DNA of 64,000 bases from NCBI GenBank assembly GCA_963763135.1, contig CAVXNJ010000009.1:248001-312000 (forward strand). Direction: 5' to 3'. Source of the stretch: JANMZO01 sp963763135. Lineage in GTDB: Bacteria; Actinomycetota; Acidimicrobiia; Acidimicrobiales; JANYDT01. Positions 1 to 9,290 of this stretch are shown here, piece after piece. Made by a program: the position numbers and the translations under genes. How positions within the stretch are numbered: the first letter of the stretch is position 1; each line of letters begins with the position of its first letter. The notes below the pieces were generated by a model. That model was not told where the DNA came from. It saw only the letters and a program-made list of their open reading frames with translations, and ran no database searches.

Positions 1-56
1 GTCGGCTCCGCGCCGTTCGAACAGACGGATCCCTGGTCCCCATCGATCTGATCTTC

Positions 57-2852
57 ATGTCCGCATTGAACGACCCACAGGTGAATGGGTTCGTGGTCAC
101 GGCGCAGGTGGCTGAGGAGGTTCGCCCACTCGAACAGCTCGCTGATCATGAGCTCGAGGCGTCGATACCGGATCGAATTCGGAAGGGCCGCGAACTGCTC
201 GTGGGATTTGCGGAGGAATCGTCGGGAGCCAAGACTGAACTCGACCGGCTCCTGTCGCTGGTCCTGCAGGTAACCGGAGCCCAATCGGTGTCCGTCAGCG
301 TCCTGCGCCGCAGCGCCGAACGCCTTGTCCTGTTCGCTTCGAAGCACGCAAGCTCGAACGTGCTGTCCACCGAAATCCGGTCGGACTTGCCCGTGCCGTG
401 GACCGCCCCGCTTCGCGATGCCTTGAGTTCTGATGTTCCGATAATCATCGAGGACCTTGAGTCGACGAGGAGGCTCGATACTGACGGGGCTGAGACGTTG
501 AGTGCCGTCTTCGGCCAGGCGACCTGCGGAATGCTGGTGCCGTGCAACTGGGGGTCACGTCGCGGCATTGTCGCTCTAGGAGGTCCCCTCGACGAACAGG
601 TGGCGCTGCGACTCGGAGCCGAGATTGCCCGGGCCACGCGCAAGACGGTCGAGACCACACTCACCACTGCGGCCCTCGAACGCGATCAGCAGGAGAAGTA
701 CGTTGCGCTTCTCGAGAACACCGCTGATTTCGTCGCCATCCTCGATGATCAGTTCCGATTCAGCTTCCTCAGCCCGTCGATTGCGCGATTCGCAGGCTCC
801 ACCGTAGAAGCGATGATCGGCACCTCGTGCCTGCCTTTCGTCGACCCCGAAACGTTTGTACCGGTCCTGGAGAGTCTCGGCGCGGGGCAGAGCCGTAACG
901 TCTTGGTGCAGACGGGGTTGAGTACGAATGTTTTCGACGTTGACCTGACGCTGAAGAACATGCTCGACGACCCGCTGATCCAGGGCTGGATAGTCAATGG
1001 CCGAGACGTCACGGCGGATCGCCGAAAGACCGCCTCCGAACGAAAAGCGGTCGTTCGTCGATCAGAGATAGCGGCCCTCTCGGCGGTGGTCGCGAATGCG
1101 CCGTCCGACAGCCTGGGCCCCACGCTGTGGACCCACCTCAAACGATTCATAGAACTCATCGAGGCGGATCGCTGCCTTGTCCTGAGCGCTGATGAAGCCG
1201 GCGGACTCATTTCGGTTGCTGCGGAGGCGGTGAAAGATACGACGGAACCGGTTACGGGTCGACTGCCGGAATTCGAGCTCGACGCGATCAAGTTGATGAC
1301 GTCCAACGAGCGAATGATCGCAAAATCCAACGCTCGCCACCAGGCGCTCGAAGACTACGTTCGAATCGACGACGGACCCCCGATCGGTGCATCAACCTTC
1401 TTTCCGCTTCGATCGGGTGGTCTGCTGGTCGGGCTGATGATCGTTATCAGGCTGAATTTCGAAGCGTTCGATGAAGATACGGACCTTCATTCCCTGACCT
1501 TCGCCGACACCGTGGCCGCAGCGTTGGATCGACGTTCGGCGTTCGAACTGCTCGAGGTCCAGGCGCTCTCGGATTCGTTGACAGGTCTCGGTAACCGCCG
1601 GGAGTTGAGTAAGGCGCTTTCTCGGGCGGTAGCCGACGTCTCGCGCCCGGGAGGGGTCGGCATGTTGTACTGCGACGTCGACAACTTCAAGCTCATCAAC
1701 GATTCGTTGGGACACGATGCTGGCGACGAGTTTCTGCTGGAGACGGCTCGTCGTATCCGGTTGGCGTCACGCTCCACGGACGCACTGATCAGACTCGGCG
1801 GCGACGAGTTCGTCGTCTTGCTGGATGGCGTTCGGTCAGGTGACGACGCGCTTCACTACGCGAAACATCTGAGGCGAGAATTGGTCATGCCGATGACGAT
1901 CGGTGGCAACGTCGTTCGACCCAGTTTCAGTATCGGTGTCGGCTTTGCCGATCGATCCGAACTGGCGACCGATACGGGCTTTTTGATGAGTCACGCCGAT
2001 ACGGCACTGCTCGAAGCGAAGAAGTCGGGCGAGGGCGAAATCGCGGTGTTCGACGCGGCGAAGGTTTCAAAGGCTCGCACCGAGCTCACGTTGGTGAGCG
2101 AGCTCAATCGCGGGATCGAGCGTGACGAACTGTGCCTTCACTACCAGCCCATCGTGGACCTGCTCGATCACCGTCGAATCGTGAGCGTCGAGGGCCTGGT
2201 GCGATGGAACCACCCCGAACGCGGCCTGATTCCGCCGGACGTATTCATTCCCATCGCTGAACAGAACAAGATGATCACGCGAATCACCAGCGTGGTACTC
2301 GCCAAGGGTCTTCGCGAACTTCGGTTGGCCCACGATGCCGGGTCGCTTGATGCCGAGACCGCGCTCGCAGTGAACATCACGGTTCGCGATCTGCGGAGCA
2401 ACGACTTTGCGCTTCGCGTCGAACGGGCCCTTGAACACGCAGGTCTCGATGCGTCGGCCCTTCACGTCGAGTTAACCGAGTCGGCCGCAATCGACGATCA
2501 GCGGGTTTTCGGCGCGCTACTCGCGCTGCGCGACCTGGGTGTCCACATCGCGATAGACGACTTCGGTACGGGCTACGCATCACTGTCGTATCTCCGTGAC
2601 GTCCCGGCATCGCTGGTCAAGATCGACCGCTCCTTCGTGCAGCAGATGGACGACCGACGGGACCGGTCTCTGATCGCCGGTGCGATAGCCATGAGCCACG
2701 AGTTGGGGATGCCGGTCATTGCCGAAGGTGTCGAGACAGCGCATCAGGCCGCTGAATTGCTCGAGATGGGCTGTGACTACGGGCAGGGTTACCTGTTCGC
2801 CCGGCCGACACCGGATCTCCATAGTCTCCGCCAGACCCTGGCGACCCGGTAA
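57..2852 (+). CDS. GAF/PAS-containing GGDEF-EAL cyclic-di-GMP signalling protein
   Basis: Predicted to make and/or break down cyclic-di-GMP in the cytosol. From the N-terminus I see a GAF-like region (about residues 50-200), a PAS domain (about 215-330, LLENTADFVAILDD), a second GAF-like region (345-500), a GGDEF domain and an EAL domain. The active-site GGDEF is intact at about 581-585, after DSLTGLGNRR. The EAL signature reads EGL at about 711-713; DDFGTGYASL and IAEGVET are intact, so phosphodiesterase activity is plausible. No transmembrane segment is evident, so it is probably a soluble sensor. The frame is open to the left edge with no upstream stop and no clear ribosome site before ATG 57, so the true start may lie outside the window. 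Domain assignment is secure; net activity is unknown. Confidence 0.93.
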   Translation: MSALNDPQVNGFVVTAQVAEEVRPLEQLADHELEASIPDRIRKGRELLVGFAEESSGAKTELDRLLSLVLQVTGAQSVSVSVLRRSAERLVLFASKHASSNVLSTEIRSDLPVPWTAPLRDALSSDVPIIIEDLESTRRLDTDGAETLSAVFGQATCGMLVPCNWGSRRGIVALGGPLDEQVALRLGAEIARATRKTVETTLTTAALERDQQEKYVALLENTADFVAILDDQFRFSFLSPSIARFAGSTVEAMIGTSCLPFVDPETFVPVLESLGAGQSRNVLVQTGLSTNVFDVDLTLKNMLDDPLIQGWIVNGRDVTADRRKTASERKAVVRRSEIAALSAVVANAPSDSLGPTLWTHLKRFIELIEADRCLVLSADEAGGLISVAAEAVKDTTEPVTGRLPEFELDAIKLMTSNERMIAKSNARHQALEDYVRIDDGPPIGASTFFPLRSGGLLVGLMIVIRLNFEAFDEDTDLHSLTFADTVAAALDRRSAFELLEVQALSDSLTGLGNRRELSKALSRAVADVSRPGGVGMLYCDVDNFKLINDSLGHDAGDEFLLETARRIRLASRSTDALIRLGGDEFVVLLDGVRSGDDALHYAKHLRRELVMPMTIGGNVVRPSFSIGVGFADRSELATDTGFLMSHADTALLEAKKSGEGEIAVFDAAKVSKARTELTLVSELNRGIERDELCLHYQPIVDLLDHRRIVSVEGLVRWNHPERGLIPPDVFIPIAEQNKMITRITSVVLAKGLRELRLAHDAGSLDAETALAVNITVRDLRSNDFALRVERALEHAGLDASALHVELTESAAIDDQRVFGALLALRDLGVHIAIDDFGTGYASLSYLRDVPASLVKIDRSFVQQMDDRRDRSLIAGAIAMSHELGMPVIAEGVETAHQAAELLEMGCDYGQGYLFARPTPDLHSLRQTLATR

Positions 2853-2995
2853 CACGGCCGCGCATTTTGCGCGCTTGCACGCTTTCGCCCGGCGGAAGCG
2901 GTCGCGGGTTTTCGGCCAACCGGTGAGTTGCGAAACTCGAGTTGTTGCGCGACCGCAATGGTCGGGACCTGCCGCCGCGAGTACCGTGAACCGCC

Positions 2996-4663
2996 ATGAC
3001 CGACACTGTCATTTATCCGGCCCGGCGAATCATCACCATGAACCGGGGCGCACCGCTGGCTGAAGCGGTCGCAGTTCGCGAGGGTCGGGTTCTGGCCGTG
3101 GGCAGCGTGAGTGAACTTGAGTCCTGGGGTCCGGCTCGGATCGATACCCGCTTTGCCGACAAAATCATCGTTCCCGGATTCATCGAGGCTCACTCGCATG
3201 TGATGTCAGGTGGGGCATGGAGTTTTCCGTACGTCGGTTTCTTCGACCGGCGTGACCCGAAGGGGAAGGTCTGGAGCGGCTGCGGGTCAATCGACGACGT
3301 GCTGGATCGCCTGATCGAGGTCGAGTCCATGATGGATGACCCCGACGAGTTGTTGATCGCATGGGGTCTCGATCCGATCTACTTCAGCGGTGAGCGCCTT
3401 CTGGCGAAACACCTGGACCGCGTTTCAACGACGCGTCAGATCTTCGTCTATCACGCCAACGGTCACCTCGGTACGGTGAATACTGCGTTGTTGGAAGCCG
3501 CTGAGATCACGGCGCGTTCGACCTCCCCGGGAGTGGCCCGCGATGCCAGCGGTCTGCCGAACGGCGAGCTCCAGGAGTCTGCGATGGGCCTCGCCAAAGC
3601 CGCAATGGAGAAGCTCCTGGTCGGGTGGAGTTCCGCCGCAGCCAAGTGGAACTTCGCCAACGAAGCCCGCAATGCCGGACACACCTTGATTGCTGATCTC
3701 GGAACGACGCGCTTGGGGGCACCGGGGCAAATGGAATCGTGGCAGGAGGTGACTTCGGATCCGGCGTACCCGGTCCGGGCCATGATCGCGGTTGGCGCTG
3801 GCCTTGGCGGTCCGATCGATGCGCCGAAGATGTCGGAGTTGGCGTTGAAGCTCCGTTCGGAGTCCACCGACAAATTGCATTTCGGAATCGTGAAGCTGAT
3901 TCTCGACGGTTCGATCCAGGGTTACACGGCCCGACTTTCGTGGCCCTACTACTACCGTCCCCCGGAAGGTCATCACGGGAACGGGCTATGGCTGATTGCG
4001 CCCGAGCAACTCAACGACATTGTCACCGAATTCCATCGCGCCGGCCTGACGATCCACGCCCACTGCAACGGCGATCAGGCCACCGAAGTGTTCATCAACG
4101 CCGTCGAAGCCGCACTGGAGCGTCATCCCCGTTGGGATCACCGTCATACCGTGCAACATTGCCAAATGACGACGCCGGCCCAATACAAGCGGATGGCGCA
4201 ACTTGGTATGTGCGCGAACATTTTTTCGAATCACATCTTCTACTGGGGTGACCAACACCGCGACCGCAGCATCGGGCCGGAACGCGCGGCCAAGATGGAT
4301 GCGTGTGCGACGGCCCTCAGCGAAGGTGTGTCGTTCTCCATCCACTCCGATGCTCCGGTGACGCCGATGGGCCATCTGCACACCATGTGGTGCGCGGTCA
4401 ACCGTCTCACGTCTTCGGGTCAGGTGCTTGGTCCCGGCGAACGCATTTCGGTTCCTGAGGCCCTGCACGCCGCAACCCTGGGAGCGGCTTTCCAATTGAA
4501 GCTCGACCATCTGATGGGCAGTATCGAGGTCGGCAAGTTCGCCGACTTTGCCATTCTGAACGAAGACCCGCTCACCGTGGATCCCACTCGGCTCAAAGAC
4601 ATCGGAGTGTGGGGAACCATGGTCGGCGGGGTTGCCTTTGAGGCGGGCAACGTTTCCGAGTGA
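2996..4663 (+). CDS. YtcJ-like metal-dependent amidohydrolase
   Basis: Amidohydrolase-3 (YtcJ/COG1574) family enzyme of 555 residues, the family's usual length, likely a cytosolic metal-dependent hydrolase of unknown substrate. Visible metal-site motifs are GFIEAHSHV (about 60-68), IHAHCNGD (about 350), HRHTVQHC (about 382) and FSIHSDAP (about 443). The N-terminal beta-sandwich strand (YPARRIITMNRG) and the closing strand FADFAILNEDPL are typical of the superfamily. The end overlaps the next gene's start by four bases (GTGA), so it is probably co-translated with the CobW GTPase. That neighbour could supply metal, but the link is inference. No ribosome site stands out before ATG 2996; the preceding 143 bases hold only short inverted repeats such as AACTCGAGTT. 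Confidence 0.9.
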   Translation: MTDTVIYPARRIITMNRGAPLAEAVAVREGRVLAVGSVSELESWGPARIDTRFADKIIVPGFIEAHSHVMSGGAWSFPYVGFFDRRDPKGKVWSGCGSIDDVLDRLIEVESMMDDPDELLIAWGLDPIYFSGERLLAKHLDRVSTTRQIFVYHANGHLGTVNTALLEAAEITARSTSPGVARDASGLPNGELQESAMGLAKAAMEKLLVGWSSAAAKWNFANEARNAGHTLIADLGTTRLGAPGQMESWQEVTSDPAYPVRAMIAVGAGLGGPIDAPKMSELALKLRSESTDKLHFGIVKLILDGSIQGYTARLSWPYYYRPPEGHHGNGLWLIAPEQLNDIVTEFHRAGLTIHAHCNGDQATEVFINAVEAALERHPRWDHRHTVQHCQMTTPAQYKRMAQLGMCANIFSNHIFYWGDQHRDRSIGPERAAKMDACATALSEGVSFSIHSDAPVTPMGHLHTMWCAVNRLTSSGQVLGPGERISVPEALHAATLGAAFQLKLDHLMGSIEVGKFADFAILNEDPLTVDPTRLKDIGVWGTMVGGVAFEAGNVSE

Positions 4664-5655
4664 GCGGGATGCCAGCGCACGATGGACCTGATGACATTCC
4701 CGTAACGGTTCTCGGCGGATACCTCGGCGCCGGCAAGACCACCCTCGTCAACCACATCCTTCGCACAACCAACGAGCGGATCGTCGTACTGGTGAACGAC
4801 TTCGGGTCGGTCAGCATCGACGACGACCTGATCGAAGCCACGTCAGACGACAAGATCACCTTGGCGAACGGTTGCATTTGCTGCAGCCTGGTCGATGGTC
4901 TTGCTTCCGCACTCGAACAGGTACGGCAACTTGATCCGCCACCAGATCGGTTGGTGATCGAGGCGAGCGGAGTCGCTGATCCGGCCTCGATCGCCGCTTA
5001 TGCCCACGGACGCGGAATCGAACTCGACGCTGTGATCACGGTGGTAGACGCGGAGACAGTACGCGCGCGTAGTAAAGACCGCTACGTCGGCGACACGGTG
5101 ATGCGTCAGTTGCGAGCGGCCGACCTGATCGTCATCAACAAGACGGATCTCGTGGGCGAAGGTGCCCTTCCATCACTGCGAGCCTGGCTCTCGGAGGTGA
5201 GCGGCGAGCGAACAATGGTCGACGCAACACAGGGGAAGCTTCCGCTCAAGGTGCTCCTCGGGCTGGACCCCGACGGGAAGAGACATGTGGGTCCGCCATT
5301 GGCCGACGGCGATCCGGTGGATGCCGCGAATTCGATGGATGCCGCGGATTCGGTGTTCGTCCCTTGGAACATTGTTGTCGACGGCTCGTTCGATCGAGGG
5401 TCGTTGCTGGCTGCGCTCGCTTCATTTCCGGTGGACGTGATGCGGGTGAAAGGCGTCGTGCGTACCCGGGGAACACGCAATGAACCCGACACACGGACCG
5501 TCGTTCATCGGGTCGGTGTCCGGTTGTCCGTCTACGACGACGGTCCGTGGAGAGGCGGCCCGTCGCGCCTGGCTGCGATTGGACTGCTCAGTCTGACGGA
5601 CACGGACGGATTGGAGCGTTCGATCCGGGCGACGTTGGCCGGGTCCCACGGATAG
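4660..5655 (+). CDS. CobW/ZNG1-family metal-chaperone GTPase
   Basis: G3E GTPase of the CobW/YjiA/ZNG1 group, thought to insert metal (often zinc or cobalt) into client enzymes. Walker A GGYLGAGKTT lies at about residues 15-24, the metal-binding CxCC motif in NGCICCSL at about 68-75, EASGVADP at about 103-110 and the guanine-specificity NKTD at about 151. A CobW C-terminal domain follows (WNIVVDGSFDR onward). The start is GTG 4660, overlapping the previous stop; ATG 4669 is an alternative. An in-frame short duplication around 5319-5354 repeats D-A-A-[ND]-S in the linker between the two domains. No Zur-like box is visible, so its metal and trigger are unknown. The client may be the upstream amidohydrolase (inference). 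Confidence 0.92.
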   Translation: MSGMPAHDGPDDIPVTVLGGYLGAGKTTLVNHILRTTNERIVVLVNDFGSVSIDDDLIEATSDDKITLANGCICCSLVDGLASALEQVRQLDPPPDRLVIEASGVADPASIAAYAHGRGIELDAVITVVDAETVRARSKDRYVGDTVMRQLRAADLIVINKTDLVGEGALPSLRAWLSEVSGERTMVDATQGKLPLKVLLGLDPDGKRHVGPPLADGDPVDAANSMDAADSVFVPWNIVVDGSFDRGSLLAALASFPVDVMRVKGVVRTRGTRNEPDTRTVVHRVGVRLSVYDDGPWRGGPSRLAAIGLLSLTDTDGLERSIRATLAGSHG

Positions 5656-5680
5656 AGCTGGAGCCCGGTTGGACGACGTT

Positions 5681-5698
5681 CCGTACAGGACTGTACGG
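5681..5698. promoter_or_regulatory. 18-bp palindrome, candidate operator
   Basis: CCGTACAGGACTGTACGG has 8-bp perfect arms around GA, about 48 bases before the ACMSD-like gene. Its size and symmetry fit a TetR- or GntR-type repressor site. No such repressor is encoded nearby, so the binding protein is unknown. Confidence 0.45.
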
Positions 5699-5745
5699 TC
5701 ACTTCGTTACGGACAATTTCCGACGTAGCGAGATTGAGAGTTCTG

Positions 5746-6738
5746 ATGAGTTCTGACACGGTCATCGACATCCACACGCACATGTTCAGTGCCGAATGGA
5801 TGAGCCTCCTCAGAGCGCACGGTCAGCCGCTGTACGACGTGCGGCCGGTGGCCAACGGACGGGAGTGCATCTTTCGCGGGGACGCGCCCGTCACTGTTCC
5901 CACCGCCGGTCACTTCGACTACGCGCTGCGCATCCGGGATATGGACGCGGCCGGGGTCGACGTGGCGGTGGTGTCACTCACGTGTCCGAACGTGTTCTGG
6001 GGGAGTCGCGAGATCAGCCTGCGCAGTGCCATGGTCGTCAACGACGATATGGCGGCTGCGCAGGTGACCTATCCCGACCGGATTCGGTGGTTCGCATCGC
6101 TACCGTGGGAGTACCCCGACGACGCCATCGCCGAACTCAAACGGGCGCATGCTGCGGGCGCGGTCGGCGTGATGGTCCTCGCGAACGTCGCCGGGAGAAA
6201 GCTGACGAGTCCGGAGTTTGCGCCCATCTGGGCGGCAATCGACGCGTTGGCACTACCGGTTCTTGTGCACCCAACCGACCCGCCCGGGGTCGACGATCTC
6301 GACATGCGAATGTACGACCTGACGTGGAGCGTCGGCTTCATGTTCGACACCACGCTTGCGATCGGTCGGATGATTCTCGACGGGTTCTTCGACCGGTACA
6401 CGAACCTGAAGATCATCGCCTCACATGGTGGAGCGGCCCTGCCGTATCTGGTCGGACGCTTCGACAAGGGATTCGAAGTGTCGACGCTGGAGGACCAGGT
6501 GATCAAGCGCCGCCCGTCTGAGTACCTCCGGATGATCTACTACGACTGCATCACCTACAACGCGGAAGCGCTCAAGTACTGCATTTCCGTCGTTGGTCCC
6601 GAGAACGTGCTCTTCGGCTCCGACTACCCACACATCGTCGGCGACATGAGCGGCATGCTGGCGAACGTCGACAGCCTTCCGCCGGCGCAGCGATCAGCGA
6701 TCCGCGGTCGCAACGTCGAGCGGATCTTCGCGTTGTGA
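5746..6738 (+). CDS. ACMSD-like amidohydrolase (amidohydrolase 2 family)
   Basis: Amidohydrolase-related (Pfam Amidohydro_2) protein, the family that includes 2-amino-3-carboxymuconate-6-semialdehyde decarboxylase and other non-oxidative decarboxylases or hydrolases. Metal-site residues are visible in order: VIDIHTHMF (HxH, residues 5-13), VLVHPTDPPG, IIASHGGAALP and VLFGSDYPH. I chose ATG 5746 because GAGAG lies five bases upstream; TTG 5734 extends the frame by four codons without a better site. An 18-bp palindrome precedes it. It ends 10 bases from the convergent histidine kinase gene. The exact substrate cannot be read from the sequence; aromatic or meta-cleavage metabolism is only a guess. 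Confidence 0.88.
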   Translation: MSSDTVIDIHTHMFSAEWMSLLRAHGQPLYDVRPVANGRECIFRGDAPVTVPTAGHFDYALRIRDMDAAGVDVAVVSLTCPNVFWGSREISLRSAMVVNDDMAAAQVTYPDRIRWFASLPWEYPDDAIAELKRAHAAGAVGVMVLANVAGRKLTSPEFAPIWAAIDALALPVLVHPTDPPGVDDLDMRMYDLTWSVGFMFDTTLAIGRMILDGFFDRYTNLKIIASHGGAALPYLVGRFDKGFEVSTLEDQVIKRRPSEYLRMIYYDCITYNAEALKYCISVVGPENVLFGSDYPHIVGDMSGMLANVDSLPPAQRSAIRGRNVERIFAL

Positions 6739-6748
6739 CCGCGGTCCT

Positions 6749-9010
6749 TCAGGTGTGAGCCGGCTCCCCGTCAGGTCCCGTGCCGACCAAGGAGTGCGAT
6801 GCATCATCGATCCAAAACGGCGAACGCGGAATTCGTATGAACACTGAGGTTCCCTGACCCGGAGCGGAGGTGATGTCACAAACGCCCCCGAGTGTTCTGG
6901 CCCGGTCGATCATGCCCCGTACCCCCAGATGACCGGCCGTACGCTTGGCGAACGAAGCCGGGTCCCCGCCCACGCCATTGTCTTCCACCTCGACAATGAA
7001 GCTCGAACGGGTTTCTGAAAGCGAGAGCGTCACTTCGTTGGCGCGGGCGTGCTTGGCCGTGTTGACGATCGCCTCTTGTGCGATGCGAAACAGCGTCTTG
7101 GTGGTCGTGTCGTCGACGAACCCACGAATCTCGTCGTGAAGCGTCACCCGAACCGTCGAGCCCAGGAGTTTCCGGGCTCGGTCCAGCAGACAGTGTCCGA
7201 GCCGCTCCGAGTCGAGATCAGGGGGCGTGAGTTGAAACATCAGCATCCGAAGTTCACTGATCGTCGTGGTGACGGCTTCCTCGGCCGCAACCAGGATTCG
7301 CTCGACCACGGGGTCGTTGGCGTGCGCAACGCCTGCCGCGCCGAGCCTCATCGAGAGAGCGGTAAGGGTCTGGACCGGCCCGTCGTGCAGGTCGGCCGCG
7401 ATCCGCTCGCGTTCGTTTTGTTCAGCGACGGCCAAGGCCGCCGCGAGATCGCGTCGAGCGTTCTCCTTCTCCACGAGCTGACTGATGTCAGCCCCGACGA
7501 TGACGAGTCCCTCGAAATTTCCCAACGGGTCCCTTAGTGCGACTGCCGATCCGACGGTCGGGATACTTCGACCGTCTCGTCGCCGAATTGCGTTGCGGGA
7601 TTGACCCGCTTCGATCTCCCCGTCCATGAGCATGCGGAGACCCTCGGCGACGCGATCGCGATCTTCGTCGGTGTAAAGAACCGTCGCCGGTTGACCCAAG
7701 AGTTCCGAACGGGGCCATCCGAGCGTTTCCGCCAGCAGTTCGTTCGCATACACCAGGTACCCGTTTGCGTCGGTGAGCGCGATCAACACATCGGCGTTCT
7801 CGACCACGGCCCGATATCGGGCCTCGCTCGATCGGAGAGCGTTCTCCGCCTGGATGCGCTGGTCGATGTCGAGCGCCATCACGAGGAATCCGTCGACATC
7901 GCCGCTGATGTCGCAGGTCATGTTGGTCGAAACAAACACCCAGAATTCCGATCCGTCGGCGCGTTTCATCAGCATCTGGCGCTGGACTCGAGTTTGATCT
8001 CCGCGGCGCGCCGATTCGGCATCGCTGATGCTGCGCTTCCGCTCGCTGCCGGCGATCACATCGAGGGCCGATCTCCCGATGAGCGCATCCGGGGTGGTGC
8101 CGAGCATTGTTGCGAAGGCTTCGTTGATGAACGTGAAGCGACCGTTGAGGTCGTGCAGTGCGATGCCCTCGTTCGCCGTCTCGAAAAGTGATCGATAGCG
8201 CTGCTCACTCGCGGCCAGCACACGCTCGGCCGTTCGACGCGCCGAGATGTCGTCGAGGTGCACGACCACGATGTCGCTCAGTGGAACCACGTGGCAGCGC
8301 AACCATTCGAATCCGACTCTCGCCCCTTGGAGCTGCGTCTCAAAGACGGTTGGCGTTCCCGTCTCGACGGCGAGCGAGATGCGCTCTATCAGTCCACCTT
8401 TGCGTGGGGCCTGTTTGAGAAGCTGCGACAACGTGCTTCCCACCAGCTGGTCACGCTCACGACCCAATTGGAGGCAGGCGATCTGATTGAGGTGCTCGAC
8501 GGAGAAGTCGACGATCGCCTGGTTGTCGGACCGGATCGGCCGGAGGATCGCCGCACTCACCGTGCTCAGCTCGACCCCGGTGATCAACAGTTGTTCGAGC
8601 CACGATGCGCGCTCTTGCGCGTCGCGCTCGGCTGAACGGTCGCTCACGCTTACGGCCAGCCCGTAGGGCGTGTGCACCACGCGATACCGGATTCGTGTGG
8701 AGGGCGCCACGATCGGGTGCACATCGGTCTCACCCGATCGGGAACGACCGGTCGACGCGACGCTGTCGAGCACGTCGTACAGCTGCCCGCCTCGCGGTAG
8801 AAGGTCGAAAAAGGTCATTCCGAGAAGACGTTCCTCGGGAACGTTGAGCAATTCAGTGAACGCGTCGTTCACCCAGGTGAATCGGAAGTTGCGACGACCG
8901 GAATCCTCGGTCTCTACCGAAAGGAGACAGAGCGCCTCCTGACTCACGGAAGACACGATCTCGAGGAGATTCTCGACCGGTCCGACGAGCGAATCTGTGG
9001 TGTGTCTCAT
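6749..9010 (-). CDS. Multi-PAS sensor histidine kinase (HisKA_3/NarL type)
   Basis: Cytosolic sensor kinase of about 753 residues. Four PAS-type modules precede the kinase: about 20-125, 140-265, 275-395 (ETANEGIALHDLNGRF) and 400-520 (VVENADVLIALTDANG). The phospho-acceptor helix reads ERIAADLHDGPVQ, with His in the HDG motif of the HisKA_3 class. The ATP-binding domain shows EAIVNTAKHA (N box), VEDNGVGGD and GHLGVRGM. No transmembrane segment is seen, so the signal is probably internal (redox, light or ligand through PAS). ATG 9010 is preferred because GAGG lies six bases upstream; TTG 9016 is possible. HisKA_3 kinases normally pair with NarL/LuxR regulators, and the nearest is at 13537. 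The divergent neighbour at 9291 is a different type. Confidence 0.93.
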   Translation of the reverse strand: MRHTTDSLVGPVENLLEIVSSVSQEALCLLSVETEDSGRRNFRFTWVNDAFTELLNVPEERLLGMTFFDLLPRGGQLYDVLDSVASTGRSRSGETDVHPIVAPSTRIRYRVVHTPYGLAVSVSDRSAERDAQERASWLEQLLITGVELSTVSAAILRPIRSDNQAIVDFSVEHLNQIACLQLGRERDQLVGSTLSQLLKQAPRKGGLIERISLAVETGTPTVFETQLQGARVGFEWLRCHVVPLSDIVVVHLDDISARRTAERVLAASEQRYRSLFETANEGIALHDLNGRFTFINEAFATMLGTTPDALIGRSALDVIAGSERKRSISDAESARRGDQTRVQRQMLMKRADGSEFWVFVSTNMTCDISGDVDGFLVMALDIDQRIQAENALRSSEARYRAVVENADVLIALTDANGYLVYANELLAETLGWPRSELLGQPATVLYTDEDRDRVAEGLRMLMDGEIEAGQSRNAIRRRDGRSIPTVGSAVALRDPLGNFEGLVIVGADISQLVEKENARRDLAAALAVAEQNERERIAADLHDGPVQTLTALSMRLGAAGVAHANDPVVERILVAAEEAVTTTISELRMLMFQLTPPDLDSERLGHCLLDRARKLLGSTVRVTLHDEIRGFVDDTTTKTLFRIAQEAIVNTAKHARANEVTLSLSETRSSFIVEVEDNGVGGDPASFAKRTAGHLGVRGMIDRARTLGGVCDITSAPGQGTSVFIRIPRSPFWIDDASHSLVGTGPDGEPAHT

Positions 9011-9038
9011 AGCCAACCTCGACCGCGCCTGATTTTGA

Positions 9039-9068
9039 CAACGGACAACGGTGCCGTTGTTGCGGTTG
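9039..9068. promoter_or_regulatory. CAACGG inverted-repeat cluster between divergent regulators
   Basis: Two CAACGG boxes in tandem face two inverted copies (CCGTTG and CGGTTG). The inner palindrome, ACAACGG-TG-CCGTTGT, is at 9045-9060. The cluster starts about 28 bases upstream of the kinase ATG, so it could be an autoregulatory operator for the winged-helix regulator. Function is inferred from symmetry and place. Confidence 0.4.
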
Positions 9069-9290
9069 CGGAGCGATTCCTACACATCTTTCCGCAGAAC
9101 CCGGCTCATGTGTTGGCTCAGCGGTCTGACATTCGCACCTCCACACGGATGCCGTAGGACTCATCCTTTTGGACGACGTCCGGGCACCCGCACGGATGAG
9201 GCGCGAAGCATTCGTTTTGCTCTTCTGACCACCGGGACACTGTCTTCATAATGGGAACACTTGCTCCAGAAAAGCTCACGTTGGAAAGTC

